Shown: one piece after another, positions 25,286 through 34,624 of the stretch
Numbering within the stretch: the first letter of the stretch is position 1
How the letters are laid out: each line of letters opens with the position of its first letter
Assembly (NCBI RefSeq): GCF_029227915.1
Contig: NC_079882.1
Coordinates: forward strand, 2,854,001-2,918,000
Source: Hydractinia symbiolongicarpus
Taxonomy: Eukaryota > Cnidaria > Hydrozoa > Anthoathecata > Hydractiniidae
Direction of reading: 5' to 3'
DNA length: 64,000 bases
Translations under genes and position numbers: made by a program
The notes under the pieces: generated by a model
What the model was told of the DNA's origin: nothing
What the model saw: the letters and a program-made list of their open reading frames with translations, nothing else
Databases searched by the model: none

Positions 25286-26893
25286 ATGGCAATGTCGAAG
25301 CAGCAGCTTGCTGGTAAACTAGCGAAGAAAACTTTATCATTAGATGATAAGATCAAGTTTTTGGATTTCGCCAAAAAAAATCCAGAACTTGGATGTAGAA
25401 AACTAGCAGACATTTACAAGATTGGAAAGACAGCCGCAGCAAATATTTTAAGAGACGAAAAGAAAATTCGTGAACAACATGAAATTTTTCGTGAGAAAAC
25501 AAAAAAACGTAACCGCCATGGCAAGTATCACAAGATAAATGAGATCTTATTCGAATGGTACAAAAGATGTTGCGCTTCTAACATCTACCCTAATGGTGTA
25601 ATGCTTAAAGAGGAGGCGTTGGAAATTAAGGAAAAACTTCAGAACAGCGATTTTGATAATTTCTCCGCCTCTGACGGTTGGTTGGATCGTTGGAAAACAA
25701 CATATTCCGTCAAAGAACGTCGTATTGTTGGTGAAGCTGGTGACGTTTCTACAGAAACGGTTACTTCCTGGATGGAGAGGATCAAAGAATTGGTTGAAGG
25801 TTATTCACTAGAAAATATTTGGAACATGGACGAGTCTGGCTGTTTTTTTAAAGCTCTACCGGCCAAAGGGTTAGTGGAAAAAGGAAAACAAGCAAAAGGT
25901 GGGAAAAAGTCAAAGCTTAGATTAACTGTCGCTTTTTTTGTAAATGCAGCTGGGGAAAAGATCGACCAGCCTGTTGTTATCTGGAAGAGTAAAGTCCCGC
26001 GTTGTTTTAAAAAATTGAAAGATCCATCGCGTCCAGCTAACGTTCACTACTTTTCAAATCCTAAATCTTGGATGACATCTCAAGTAATGGAAACTGTACT
26101 GGCACGTTTTAACAGAAAACTTTTATTTGAGGACAGAAAAGTTATTCTTTTTCTGGACAACGCCACCTGTCATCCGGAGTCAATGATAGGCCAGTTTTCA
26201 CAAATCAAAATCATTTTTTTACCGAAGAACACAACTTCAAGGCTTCAACCACTCGATGCGGGGATCATCCAAAACTTCAAGGTGAAGTACAGAAAAAGAC
26301 TGGTCAAATACGTGCTTGCAAGGATCCAGGAGAATAAATCTGCAACTGAAATTATCAAGAGCGTAGACATACTTATGGCTATTCAATGGGTTCAAGATGC
26401 GTGGAAAGAAGTAACCAACTTGACCATCAAAAATTGTTTCGAGAAATGTGGCGTAGTTCAAGGAGAAAGTGAATTGATGGAAGATCAAGAAGATGACTTG
26501 GAATTTGAAGCTCTGGTGAAGGAATTAACTGAAGATATGTCTGCTGCAGAATACATCGATTTTGACGCCGATGTTCCAGCTTCGGAGCCAAGAATTAACG
26601 AATTAGAAATAAATTGGCGACATCAAATCCGAGAAGCTAGCATTAACGCAATTAAAAATCCAGAGATGGCATGTCAGGTCGAAGATATTTCCGAGGATGA
26701 TGATGAGAGTGAAGACGTGGTTGAAGAAGAAATGCTTGGTTTCACCGAGCTAATCACTATGCTTGATAAAATTAAGCGATCTACTATTTTTGATGATACA
26801 TGCCAAGAAATGTTGTCAACCATTACGAAAAAGATTGAGGAACTTCAGCTTCAAAATAGAAAACAATCCTCAATCAAAGATTATTTCAAATAG
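25286..26893 (+). CDS. Tigger-like (pogo/CENP-B family) transposase, intact
   Basis: A 535-residue uninterrupted frame. Residues ~8-60 form a CENP-B-type N-terminal helix-turn-helix (KLADIYKIGKTAAANILRDE). Residues ~75-145 form the second DNA-binding domain (FSASDGWLDRWK). The DDE_1 catalytic core shows D182 (WNMDESG), D291 (ILFLDNATCHP) and D324 (SRLQPLDAGII), all in place. The tail is acidic and ends QSSIKDYFK, which fits the PCNA-interacting (PIP) box QxxI/LxxYF. It should bind the element ends and catalyse cut-and-paste transposition in the nucleus. The start is the first ATG of the frame, about 0.5 kb inside the left end. No frameshift or stop is present, so the gene looks recently active. 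Confidence 0.96.
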   Translation: MAMSKQQLAGKLAKKTLSLDDKIKFLDFAKKNPELGCRKLADIYKIGKTAAANILRDEKKIREQHEIFREKTKKRNRHGKYHKINEILFEWYKRCCASNIYPNGVMLKEEALEIKEKLQNSDFDNFSASDGWLDRWKTTYSVKERRIVGEAGDVSTETVTSWMERIKELVEGYSLENIWNMDESGCFFKALPAKGLVEKGKQAKGGKKSKLRLTVAFFVNAAGEKIDQPVVIWKSKVPRCFKKLKDPSRPANVHYFSNPKSWMTSQVMETVLARFNRKLLFEDRKVILFLDNATCHPESMIGQFSQIKIIFLPKNTTSRLQPLDAGIIQNFKVKYRKRLVKYVLARIQENKSATEIIKSVDILMAIQWVQDAWKEVTNLTIKNCFEKCGVVQGESELMEDQEDDLEFEALVKELTEDMSAAEYIDFDADVPASEPRINELEINWRHQIREASINAIKNPEMACQVEDISEDDDESEDVVEEEMLGFTELITMLDKIKRSTIFDDTCQEMLSTITKKIEELQLQNRKQSSIKDYFK

Positions 26894-27235
26894 GGAGAAA
26901 AACGTGTATTGAAAGACCTATAAGATAAATGAAATATATCTTCGTAATATAACTTGGTTTCTTAGTTTATAACCTTAGCAACACTTAAAGGTTGGTTGCA
27001 ACACCGACAAATTTGAGCTGCTAAACTTACTTTACACAGCCAACTTGGGTTCTTTGCTCGATAAGCTAAATCTATTGATGTTGCCGTCTACCCTAGTGTT
27101 GCAAGTCACCCCATGATACCCGCCAGTACTACAAAAAAAGCTTTTTTGGTCAAAATTAGGTCTAAAACTAATTTTTTGGTCAACTTCCTATAAAGCGGAC
27201 ATCCCTCTAAAGCGGACACTTTTTTTTGCACCAAT

Positions 27236-27262
27236 GGTGTCCGCTTTAGAGGGATTCCACTG
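27236..27262. repeat. Tigger right terminal inverted repeat
   Basis: Ends GGGATTCCACTG, followed by TA at 27263-27264. Confidence 0.93.
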
Positions 27263-27270
27263 TATATTGC

Positions 27271-28110
27271 TATACGGAGTCAGTGTGGAAACATTAGTTT
27301 GATTGCAGCAAACGGATTATGGCATACAGATTGTGAGATACCGAGATTACATCATGCAGAATTTGCTATGCAGAGTATGCAGAATGTGCTATACGGTGTA
27401 TGCCATACGGAGTATGCTACACGGAGTATGGTATACGGAGTGTAATATGCTTCATATACGAAGTATGCTATACGAAGTGTGACATGCTTCATATACGAAG
27501 TATGCTATACCGAGTGTGACATGCTTAATATACGGAGTGTAACATGCGAATTATACGGAGTAGTTTGACGTGCTTAGTATACGGAGTAGTGTGACATGCT
27601 TAGTATATGGAGTGTGACAGGCTTAGTGCACATGTTCAGTAGGAACTAATTCAATGTTTTGTTAACGAGTTAAGGTATACAATGGCCGTTATAAAAGTAC
27701 ACAACTTTAAAGTTGCATAATAAAATGTCATTGATTGTATGGTTAGTTTTATTGCATAAAGAAACATAAAAACAAAGTTCTAAAGCTAAGAATGCAAATA
27801 GTAAACTACTTCATATCCTAAAAGAATTCGTAAAGTTTCCCCATTTTTTAAAATTTATCTTAGCCCTAACGATTTTCTACACTGAAATAGCCCAGTGAAA
27901 ATTTTAATAAGAATGCTTACTTTAGACTTCGACGCTCATGCTGCATTCGCTGATGTCTAGTGAAACTAGTGTCGGCATTATAATCTCAAAGCTGTCTGCG
28001 CCGCTTGCAGCTTTTTGTACTTAACATTTCCGTCTATACGGAGTAAACGTGTCGCTTTACGAAGTTATACTCCGTATAAGCATGCCTATACGGAGCCGTA
28101 CTCCGCGAAT
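27271..28110. repeat. Degenerate TATACGGAGT repeat field
   Basis: The motif TATACGGAGT (and TATACGAAGT) recurs many times at irregular 15-40-bp spacing, densest at 27271-27620. Inverted copies appear near 28065 (ACTCCGTATA). Two copies on the left side of the Tigger element (24579, 24603) show that the field predates the transposon insertion. Confidence 0.8.
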
Positions 28111-28376
28111 GGAACACCCGTTCCAACCGTTTAATTGAACTGAATATTGGTGCCAAAGTGCCGTACACAAAACTGGATCTTGGTACATCATCAGCAACTC
28201 ATCTTCGGATCGGGCCTGGATCAAATGATGAGCTTTCTTGGCTCCCATACAATTTTTTCCCACCTTTACTATTCCGATTTCTTGGTGGTAGGAAAAATAT
28301 GCTAGGTATCTTGCCACTTCGTTCTGTTGACCGAAATATTTCTTCTTGAGAATTTTGCCATTATGTCACTACACTG

Positions 28377-28402
28377 ATATAGCTAGCTAGCTAGCTAGCT
28401 AA
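28377..28402. repeat. (AGCT)n microsatellite
   Basis: Five to six TAGC tandem repeats; self-complementary. Confidence 0.9.
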
Positions 28403-28457
28403 ATTGGAGGAACTATAGAATATCCCCCGTAAAAAAAATAACACTATGTAACTCAGC

Positions 28458-28770
28458 AATGCAACAACGCACCTACTCAGCAATACAGCAACGTAGATGC
28501 TCAGCTACGCAGCAACGCATCTACTCAGCAATACAGCAACGTAGATGCTCAGCTATGCAGCAATGCAGCTACTCAGCAATGCAGCTACACCAGCAATACA
28601 GCAACGTAGATGCTCAGCTACTCAGCAGCGTCGCTGCTCAGCAATACAGCAACGTAGATGCTCAGCTACTCAGCAGCGTAGCTGCTCAGCAATACAGCAA
28701 CGTTGATACTGAGTTACGTAGCAACTCAGCTACGCAGCAATGCAGCTACGCAGCAATGCAGCTACTCAGA
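28458..28770. repeat. 48-bp minisatellite built of CAGCAA-type words
   Basis: The marker CAGCAATACAGCAACGTAGA recurs at 28478, 28526, 28591, 28639 and 28687, giving a 48-bp period with one 65-bp step. The frame across it encodes a Q/S-rich peptide typical of translated repeats and is not called a gene. Confidence 0.9.
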
Positions 28771-29069
28771 AAAATAGTTGAAAATGGTTTTAGATAGTTC
28801 AGAGGGATCTGAGCAAAAGCTTTGTTTTTAAAATTAAACCAGTTTAAAAAAACATTATAACATTATATAAATGTTTTTTAATAACTAAAAATATTAAATG
28901 AATAAGGAAACTATTTAAAGATTACCTCCCGTGAAAAATCAAGTTGAGCTCATATGAAAGAGCTTGAAAGGTTGTCTAGGAATTTAAACATTTTTTAAAA
29001 AATTCTTGATTGGTTCTTTAGAATTTGGACTAAGAAGATTCACTAATTATGCATGATGTCATGAGTATT

Positions 29070-29155
29070 CTCTACAACAATCTACAATGACCTACAACGA
29101 CCTAAAAACCATCTACAACGATCTACAACCATCTACAACCATCTTCAACAACCTA
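29070..29155. repeat. ~11-bp minisatellite (CTACAACRATC)
   Basis: About eight imperfect copies of CTACAACGATC / CTACAACCATC in a row. Confidence 0.8.
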
Positions 29156-29465
29156 AAATAAAGGTCCTAGCTTGTTGACATGTTTTTTGTTGCAGTTTGT
29201 TTTGCTCACGTAGGTCCGAAATAGGCTTCAACTTTGTGTATCACCTCATATTCTTAATTTTGTTTGTTGAACTATATAATATATATAGAGAGGTTTACAT
29301 TTTTGCTCTGCCGATTTTTGCAATTTTTTTCCTTCTAAAAATAACAAATACCATTATTCAAACTACAGTACAGTCCAGATGTAAGCGTACGAGTACGCTC
29401 AACTTGCAAAAATAATTGCTTTCATTAAAAAAAACAATAATATAGCGAGTTCCTTTCAAATTGCG

Positions 29466-29720
29466 CTTAAACTCACACATAAAAACTCATCATTGTAGAG
29501 TACAGTTCTATTGCTGTAGATAGGACAAAAGTTACAAAACATTTATATATAGTAATAGCTGAAAATATATACAAGCATGAAATGAAAGTAGAACACATAT
29601 ATAATATAAGCAACAACAAAGCCAAGGTAATAACACATCTCTATATAATATTAATAAGCGTGAACAAAATATATATATACATAGCATAGCTCACAACGTA
29701 AAATATGTGAAAACATAGAG
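29466..29720 (-). repeat. Split direct repeat B2
   Basis: About 250 bp (plus strand begins CTTAAACTCACACATAAAAA), repeated at 29962-30217 with an offset of 496. Confidence 0.93.
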
Positions 29721-29754
29721 GTATATATAATAGCAGCAGGGAGGGAGGAGGAAG

Positions 29755-29962
29755 AAAAACTGCTAGAACTGAAAAGGAAAACCATGAGGCAACTGCAGCT
29801 TAAATACTAGCAAGACTGCTGACCAAAAAATATGCTGCTGACCAGAAAAGGCACATAGGTAAATGGTGAACTAACTATGGGCAATACAAACCAGAGTACT
29901 GTAGGAAGAAGATCTATATATGTGTGCATTTAAACACTCATAAATATATATTTATGAGTCAC
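29755..29962 (-). repeat. Split direct repeat A2
   Basis: About 208 bp, identical by eye to 34419-34624. It ends in a 24-bp perfect palindrome (29936-29959) next to the junction with B1. Confidence 0.93.
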
Positions 29963-30217
29963 TTAAACTCACACATAAAAACTCATCATTGTAGAGTACA
30001 GTTCTATTGCTGTAGATAGGACAAAAGTTACAAAACATTTATATATAGTAATAGCTGAAAATATATACAAGCATGAAATGAAAGTAGAACACATATATAA
30101 TATAAGCAACAACAAAGCCAAGGTAATAACACATCTCTATATAATATTAATAAGCGTGAACAAAATATATATATACATAGCATAGCTCACAACGTAAAAT
30201 ATGTGAAAACATAGAGT
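29962..30217 (-). repeat. Split direct repeat B1
   Basis: Copy of 29466-29720, directly abutting A2. Confidence 0.93.
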
Positions 30218-30261
30218 CCAAATCCAAAGTAGTAGTAGAAAATAAAATAAAATAAAATATG

Positions 30262-31350
30262 TCATGCAAGGTGTGATGCCATAAGTCGTTGGGCAGAAAA
30301 CCGCTGAGCAAGGGGCATGTGAAGGTAAAGAAACATACTATCAGATTTCCAGTCCCCCAATAAGGATATGACATCCAGGGGAACGCCTGCCTCTAAAGCA
30401 AAGGTGGCCCCCCCACGGCGAAACGAGTGGGTACCATATTGGGAGGTAGAACACCCTAACTCTGTCAACACTTTTTTCATAACGGACATGAAAGTCCGAT
30501 ATGTCAATATAGAGTTGGGTAGCATCGAGGATTTGCGCCAACAAAAGGCTTGAGCATCAGGCAGAACACCTGGAGTGAGAGAAAAAGCATGCAAAATAGC
30601 CCGAACTGGACAAAGAGGAGAAGAAGGAATAGCCACCAGTGGAACAGTAATTGTGCGCTGTCCCAGTTGGATGGTCTTACTCCATCTAACTAGAACGAGA
30701 ATATGGTCATCATGAAAAGTAAAATCAGACCGAACTAGTTGTTTGAGGGGATTAAATATCGTAGAAGATGCCGGCAATAAATGTGACTTACGGAACAGAC
30801 CAAAAAATGAAACTAAACAAACAGCCCAAAATGAAGCATGAAAGCTACAATTTAGGTTAAGGCGAGAACGAATACCAAAAAGAAGAGCAGTGGTAATAGG
30901 AAGACGTGGCTTGGCCGGAACACCAAGCATACGCTTCATACCTTTTAAAACTGTGGATAGTGTCCAATTGTTGGTTAGAGGATTAGCATATCCCATCTCA
31001 AGATGTAGAAGGCCAACAAAATTTAGATACATACAAACTGATTGTGGTAGTAAAAACCTAGCCAGATGGGCAATATATAGGCATAAAAAATCTGTGGAGG
31101 CAGGCACAAGTGGCGAAGACATCTGGCTACAAAAACATTCATAAGCCTTGCGATGCGTGCGATAGCTCTTTTTTGTATTCTCAGCATAGGTGGCCTGCCG
31201 AAAAAGGACAACGTCGTGAACCAACTCCGAAACGAAGGGGGGCAACTCTAGAGGAAGGAGAATACAAAAATTAGCTACCACAGATGGTATACTTACCAAT
31301 GAGAAAATAATATGAATAGGCAGACATATGATTGATGGCAACCATATCAC
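30262..31350 (-). CDS. Tyrosine recombinase of the YR retrotransposon
   Basis: A 362-residue frame whose C-terminal half is a phage-integrase-type catalytic domain. The residues read R187 (FFGLFRKSHLLP), K225 (RWSK), H308 and R311 (THSFRRGGA), W334 (LGDWKSD) and Y342 (YLHMPL), so the full R-K-HxxR-W-Y set is present. Residues ~55-150 fit the N-terminal SAM-like DNA-binding domain. The first ~35 residues are hydrophobic and overlap the end of the RT frame (31271-31350), so the real start may be internal or reached by a frameshift from RT. It should integrate the circular DNA form. The gene appears intact. Confidence 0.92.
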   Translation of the reverse strand: MIWLPSIICLPIHIIFSLVSIPSVVANFCILLPLELPPFVSELVHDVVLFRQATYAENTKKSYRTHRKAYECFCSQMSSPLVPASTDFLCLYIAHLARFLLPQSVCMYLNFVGLLHLEMGYANPLTNNWTLSTVLKGMKRMLGVPAKPRLPITTALLFGIRSRLNLNCSFHASFWAVCLVSFFGLFRKSHLLPASSTIFNPLKQLVRSDFTFHDDHILVLVRWSKTIQLGQRTITVPLVAIPSSPLCPVRAILHAFSLTPGVLPDAQAFCWRKSSMLPNSILTYRTFMSVMKKVLTELGCSTSQYGTHSFRRGGATFALEAGVPLDVISLLGDWKSDSMFLYLHMPLAQRFSAQRLMASHLA

Positions 31351-32896
31351 AGACTGAAGTTAGTGAGTTGAGCTGCAAAAAGTGCAAAAATGATAATAAG
31401 TGTTGTCTTGAATGAAGACGTGATATGTCGTCAGCAAGGACATTCTGAGCACCAGCTACATGGAAAGCCTTCAAACGAAAATTGAAGGTAGCCGATAACC
31501 AAAACAACTGACGTAAATAGTCCATCATAACAGGGTGATGGGTAGTTCCTTTATTAAGCATAGCAACAGCAGCAGTATTATCGCAGAAGACATGGATAGT
31601 TTTGTTCTGCCAAGTGGGAGCCCAGCGAATAGCAGAAAGAACTACACACAGGGCTTCCTTAAAATTAATATGCAAAGAGGCAAGAGGGGAATGGTCTACC
31701 CTTAGATGAGAATAGAACCAATCACCCTCAAAAAAGGCACCAACAGCGTCAGAGCAAGCATCAGTTTGCAGACTGGTAATAGGTCTTTGGTCATAGAAAT
31801 CGCATTGTCCATTAAACACACCCAAGAACTGATCCCACCAAGCTATATCCCTGTGAAATTCGAGCGTCAAGCGACACTTCGAGGCAGAGGAAGACAAGGT
31901 GTTCATCAGATCCAGGACACGTCTCAAGAACGTTCTACCACCATACACGACTTTACAAGCCCAATTTAGGCGACCAGCAAGACGTTGCAACTCTTTCTTA
32001 GAGGCTCTCTGCTTGGTTAAAAAATGTGACACTACTTCCCTCAATGCATCCAGTTTAGCAGGTGGAAGAGAAAGGGTAAGTGACACAGTGTCAAGCAGAA
32101 TTCCAAGAAAAGTAAGTTGCTGGCATGGAGGGACCAACTTAGCAGGGCTAAGCTGAAACCCTAGTGCAACAAGTAATTTACAGAGTGTGTTATAGGCCTC
32201 ATAACATTCAGTCTGTGTTCGGCCAATAACAAGAAAATCATCTAGGTAGACAATAACGAGAGGAAAACCTCGTCTTAGCATCATACGACGAACAGATTGT
32301 GTAAGGCGATGAAATATTCCAGGAGCACTTCGACCTCCAAAAGGAAGTCGAGTATCGACAAGATATGAGTATCGAGTGCTTCCAGAAAACCGCCATTTTA
32401 GACCAAGCGCAGCATAGTTTGATGGATGAACAGGTACTGACCGATATGCATGGCGTAAATCAACCTTGGCCATAAAATATCCCTGTTTGATCATAGCACA
32501 GGCATCATCAATAGTTTGAAATTTTTGTTTTTCAATATCAATGTATGTATTGACACCCTTTCCAACTGGCATGGAACAGTCATGTATAATGCGTAACTCA
32601 TCAGAGTCAGGTTTGGGGACAGCCCCAAGAGCACTGACAATGGTAGGTTTACATTGAGTAAGAACATAGTTACCAGTTTTAAGTTCATCCAGCAGAGTAG
32701 CTTCTACTTTCATATGAGCTGTAGGACTGGTAACAGAAAAGTAGTTATTCATTTCGGCAGGCAATAAATCAGAGTCCTTAGGAAGAAGCTGAAAACCACA
32801 GTGAATTCCATTAAGGAGGAAGTCACGATCTGGGTCTTCAGCCAGTTCATTGGTCCATAAGTCAACATTAAGAGGAGTGCGAAATTCTGAAGGTAG
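31271..32896 (-). CDS. Reverse transcriptase-RNase H of the YR retrotransposon
   Basis: The frame is open from directly after the Gag stop (32896) to 31271; the first ATG is at 32764, inside an apparently conserved region. RT motifs: MAKVDLRHAYRSVPVH (motif A), LPFGGRSAPGIFHRL (motif B) and IVYLDDFLVIG (YLDD catalytic motif). A DIRS-type RNase H follows: LQTDACSDAVGAF (D), HINFKEALCVVL (E), HVFCDNTAAVAML (D) and QNVLADDISRL (D). It makes DNA from the element RNA. Because its frame is the Gag frame beyond a TGA, it is probably made as a Gag-Pol fusion. Confidence 0.93.
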   Translation of the reverse strand, partial: LPSEFRTPLNVDLWTNELAEDPDRDFLLNGIHCGFQLLPKDSDLLPAEMNNYFSVTSPTAHMKVEATLLDELKTGNYVLTQCKPTIVSALGAVPKPDSDELRIIHDCSMPVGKGVNTYIDIEKQKFQTIDDACAMIKQGYFMAKVDLRHAYRSVPVHPSNYAALGLKWRFSGSTRYSYLVDTRLPFGGRSAPGIFHRLTQSVRRMMLRRGFPLVIVYLDDFLVIGRTQTECYEAYNTLCKLLVALGFQLSPAKLVPPCQQLTFLGILLDTVSLTLSLPPAKLDALREVVSHFLTKQRASKKELQRLAGRLNWACKVVYGGRTFLRRVLDLMNTLSSSASKCRLTLEFHRDIAWWDQFLGVFNGQCDFYDQRPITSLQTDACSDAVGAFFEGDWFYSHLRVDHSPLASLHINFKEALCVVLSAIRWAPTWQNKTIHVFCDNTAAVAMLNKGTTHHPVMMDYLRQLFWLSATFNFRLKAFHVAGAQNVLADDISRLHSRQHLLSFLHFLQLNSLTSVCDMVAINHMSAYSYYFLIGKYTICGS

Positions 32897-32899
32897 TCA
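32894..32899 (-). promoter_or_regulatory. Candidate stop-codon readthrough site (TGA CTA)
   Basis: The Gag stop reads TGA CTA on the minus strand, and the same frame stays open through the whole RT. UGA followed by CUA is a well-known leaky context in viral and animal readthrough genes. A downstream stem-loop was not searched for computationally. Confidence 0.55.
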
Positions 32900-34333
32900 A
32901 TTGTCAGAATTGTGGTTTTGTCCAGAATGAGGTTTGCCACAAGCCTGATTACCAATTTTGCGGTTGCAGACGTGGGTGAATTTACATTCTGTTTTCTGGC
33001 AACCTTTTTGGCGGTTAAAATTACGACATATTTCCACACCGGAAGAAGTATGTGTAGGAAACCCTGAAGACGATCCTGAGGCAGGTGAACCTGAATTTCC
33101 CTTACTTAAGGTACTGGAAGGGTTACAGACAGGAGGGGAGGCCCAACGAGGTATAAGCATCACTTCATGCAAATGGCTATTGTCAAAGCTCCATGGATAG
33201 CCATATGTGTGCTGAAGAATTCGATATTCATCGTCATACTTTAGCACAGACTCCCAGGTGTACTTTCTAGCCAACTCTAAGATCTTAATGGAATAAGACA
33301 AATAGTCACGTAAATCGGACGAGGTTGGCAATCTGGCAGAAGACAATAATTCATAAAAAATTCTCAAATTAGCTATGTTATATTGTTCCATGGAAAGAGA
33401 TTCCAGTCTTGGCTTCTTATTTCCAATGGCCAACATTAGCGTAGTTTGAGAACCAGGATCAGTAGAAATAACTTTCTCCTGCTCCACAGGACGAAGCCGA
33501 GACACAAAATCGACTATACGAAGTGGCTTACCATTTCCAGTGTTTGAAGAAAGTGCAGGGCGCAGAAACAATTCTGAACTACGGTCTTCTTGCTGGCGAA
33601 AAACATCCGATAGGGAGCGTGTTTGTTGTTGTGACAAGACAGTGCGATTGGTCAACAAATTGGCGGACTGTTGCGGAGCAAGCAAGGAAGCAAAACAAGA
33701 TGGCGGTTGTACGTCAAGGGGTGAAGGGCGGAGATTGTCTTGGACACGATTGGTTGGATTTACAGTTTGATGCAACGGGGAAGTGCTTAAAATTTGTGCT
33801 GGGCAGTCATTTCTGGAAGAAGCTGAGCGAAGCCTAGCTAATTCTGATTGTCGAGCAGCAATCTGATTGAGAAGGTGTTGCTCTTCTGTTTGTAAACTTT
33901 CCCTTAGGGATAGCTCTTCCTGTTCTAAGACAGCCAGCTGATTTCGAAGAGCAGCTAGCTGAGACGGTGAAGAAGATTTGTTTGGGTTGTTTAGGTGAGA
34001 CTGCAGAGGCGAAGATCTTTGGATTGAAGACATTGGGTTATTAGCGATAGTTGAGGAAAGTGCTGAAGCAGCTGATGTGACAGTGTTGGTAGCGCTAGAA
34101 CGACGACCTGGACAGTGACGACTGGGAATACCAAAGTCGTGTAGAGCCAGAAGTGCCTTGCAGCCAGGACATTTTGGGATACGTTTCTTTTTGAGTGTGG
34201 ACGATTCCTCAAGAGCGACAGACATTGCAGCAGATTGGAAGGTTTGAGAAGTTGAATCTTCATCTTCTGAGCCATCTGGCGTTTGAGTAGGTGAGATAAA
34301 ATATAACAGCATCCATATAGGTGATAAATACAT
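32897..34333 (-). CDS. Gag-like protein of the YR retrotransposon
   Basis: A 478-residue frame. Near residues 54-77 a CPGCKA...SRHCPGR segment could bind zinc. Residues ~125-170 form a leucine/glutamine/glutamate-rich coiled coil, followed by a serine/proline-rich linker. Near the C-terminus is a CCCH-like finger (CRNFNRQKGC...CKFTHVC), then CGKPHSGQNHN. This fits a nucleocapsid-like RNA-binding role. The start is the first ATG (34333), about 85 bases inside the A1 repeat border; the next in-frame methionines are also possible. The stop is TGA followed by CTA, in the same frame as RT. Confidence 0.8.
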   Translation of the reverse strand: MYLSPIWMLLYFISPTQTPDGSEDEDSTSQTFQSAAMSVALEESSTLKKKRIPKCPGCKALLALHDFGIPSRHCPGRRSSATNTVTSAASALSSTIANNPMSSIQRSSPLQSHLNNPNKSSSPSQLAALRNQLAVLEQEELSLRESLQTEEQHLLNQIAARQSELARLRSASSRNDCPAQILSTSPLHQTVNPTNRVQDNLRPSPLDVQPPSCFASLLAPQQSANLLTNRTVLSQQQTRSLSDVFRQQEDRSSELFLRPALSSNTGNGKPLRIVDFVSRLRPVEQEKVISTDPGSQTTLMLAIGNKKPRLESLSMEQYNIANLRIFYELLSSARLPTSSDLRDYLSYSIKILELARKYTWESVLKYDDEYRILQHTYGYPWSFDNSHLHEVMLIPRWASPPVCNPSSTLSKGNSGSPASGSSSGFPTHTSSGVEICRNFNRQKGCQKTECKFTHVCNRKIGNQACGKPHSGQNHNSDN

Positions 34334-34418
34334 GTTTAATTAGCCAAAGATTGGTTTGATTGCAAATTGATTGATTAGATTTAAGTGGATTAATAAGCAG
34401 CAGACATAAGCATAAGAA

Positions 34419-34624
34419 AAACTGCTAGAACTGAAAAGGAAAACCATGAGGCAACTGCAGCTTAAATACTAGCAAGACTGCTGACCAAAAAATATGCTGC
34501 TGACCAGAAAAGGCACATAGGTAAATGGTGAACTAACTATGGGCAATACAAACCAGAGTACTGTAGGAAGAAGATCTATATATGTGTGCATTTAAACACT
34601 CATAAATATATATTTATGAGTCAC
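34419..34624 (-). repeat. Split direct repeat A1
   Basis: Copy of 29755-29962 at the 5' end of the element. It carries the same 24-bp palindrome at 34598-34621. Confidence 0.93.

Larger units (their letters stand above)
24772..27262 (+). mobile_element. Complete Tigger/pogo DNA transposon
   Basis: A 2.49-kb element with terminal inverted repeats of about 27 bp (CAGTGGAATCCC[C/T]CTAAA...), differing at one position. A TA dinucleotide flanks each end, the expected target duplication for the Tc1/mariner group. Subterminal regions carry repeated AAAGCGGACA motifs: seven on the left within 24785-24990 and three on the right. These are likely transposase binding sites. A single intact transposase gene lies inside. 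Confidence 0.96.
29466..34624 (-). mobile_element. Tyrosine-recombinase retrotransposon with split direct repeats (Ngaro/PAT-like)
   Basis: Read on the minus strand the order is A1 (34624-34419), Gag, RT/RNase H, tyrosine recombinase, B1 (30217-29962), A2 (29962-29755), B2 (29720-29466). A and B units are each duplicated nearly perfectly. The A1-ORFs-B1-A2-B2 layout is the hallmark of Ngaro/PAT-type DIRS-order elements, which replicate through a circular intermediate and integrate with a tyrosine recombinase, without target duplication. I see no methyltransferase or SGNH hydrolase domain, so the exact family is open. All reading frames look complete except for the stop between Gag and RT. Confidence 0.93.

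Noticed and set aside
28459-28797. 112-codon Q/S/A-rich frame
   Set aside because: It is the translation of the 48-bp minisatellite; no flanking splice sites or non-repeat protein sequence.
33523-33837. Plus-strand frames across the YR element (for example 104 codons here)
   Set aside because: Antisense shadows of the strongly supported Gag and RT genes.
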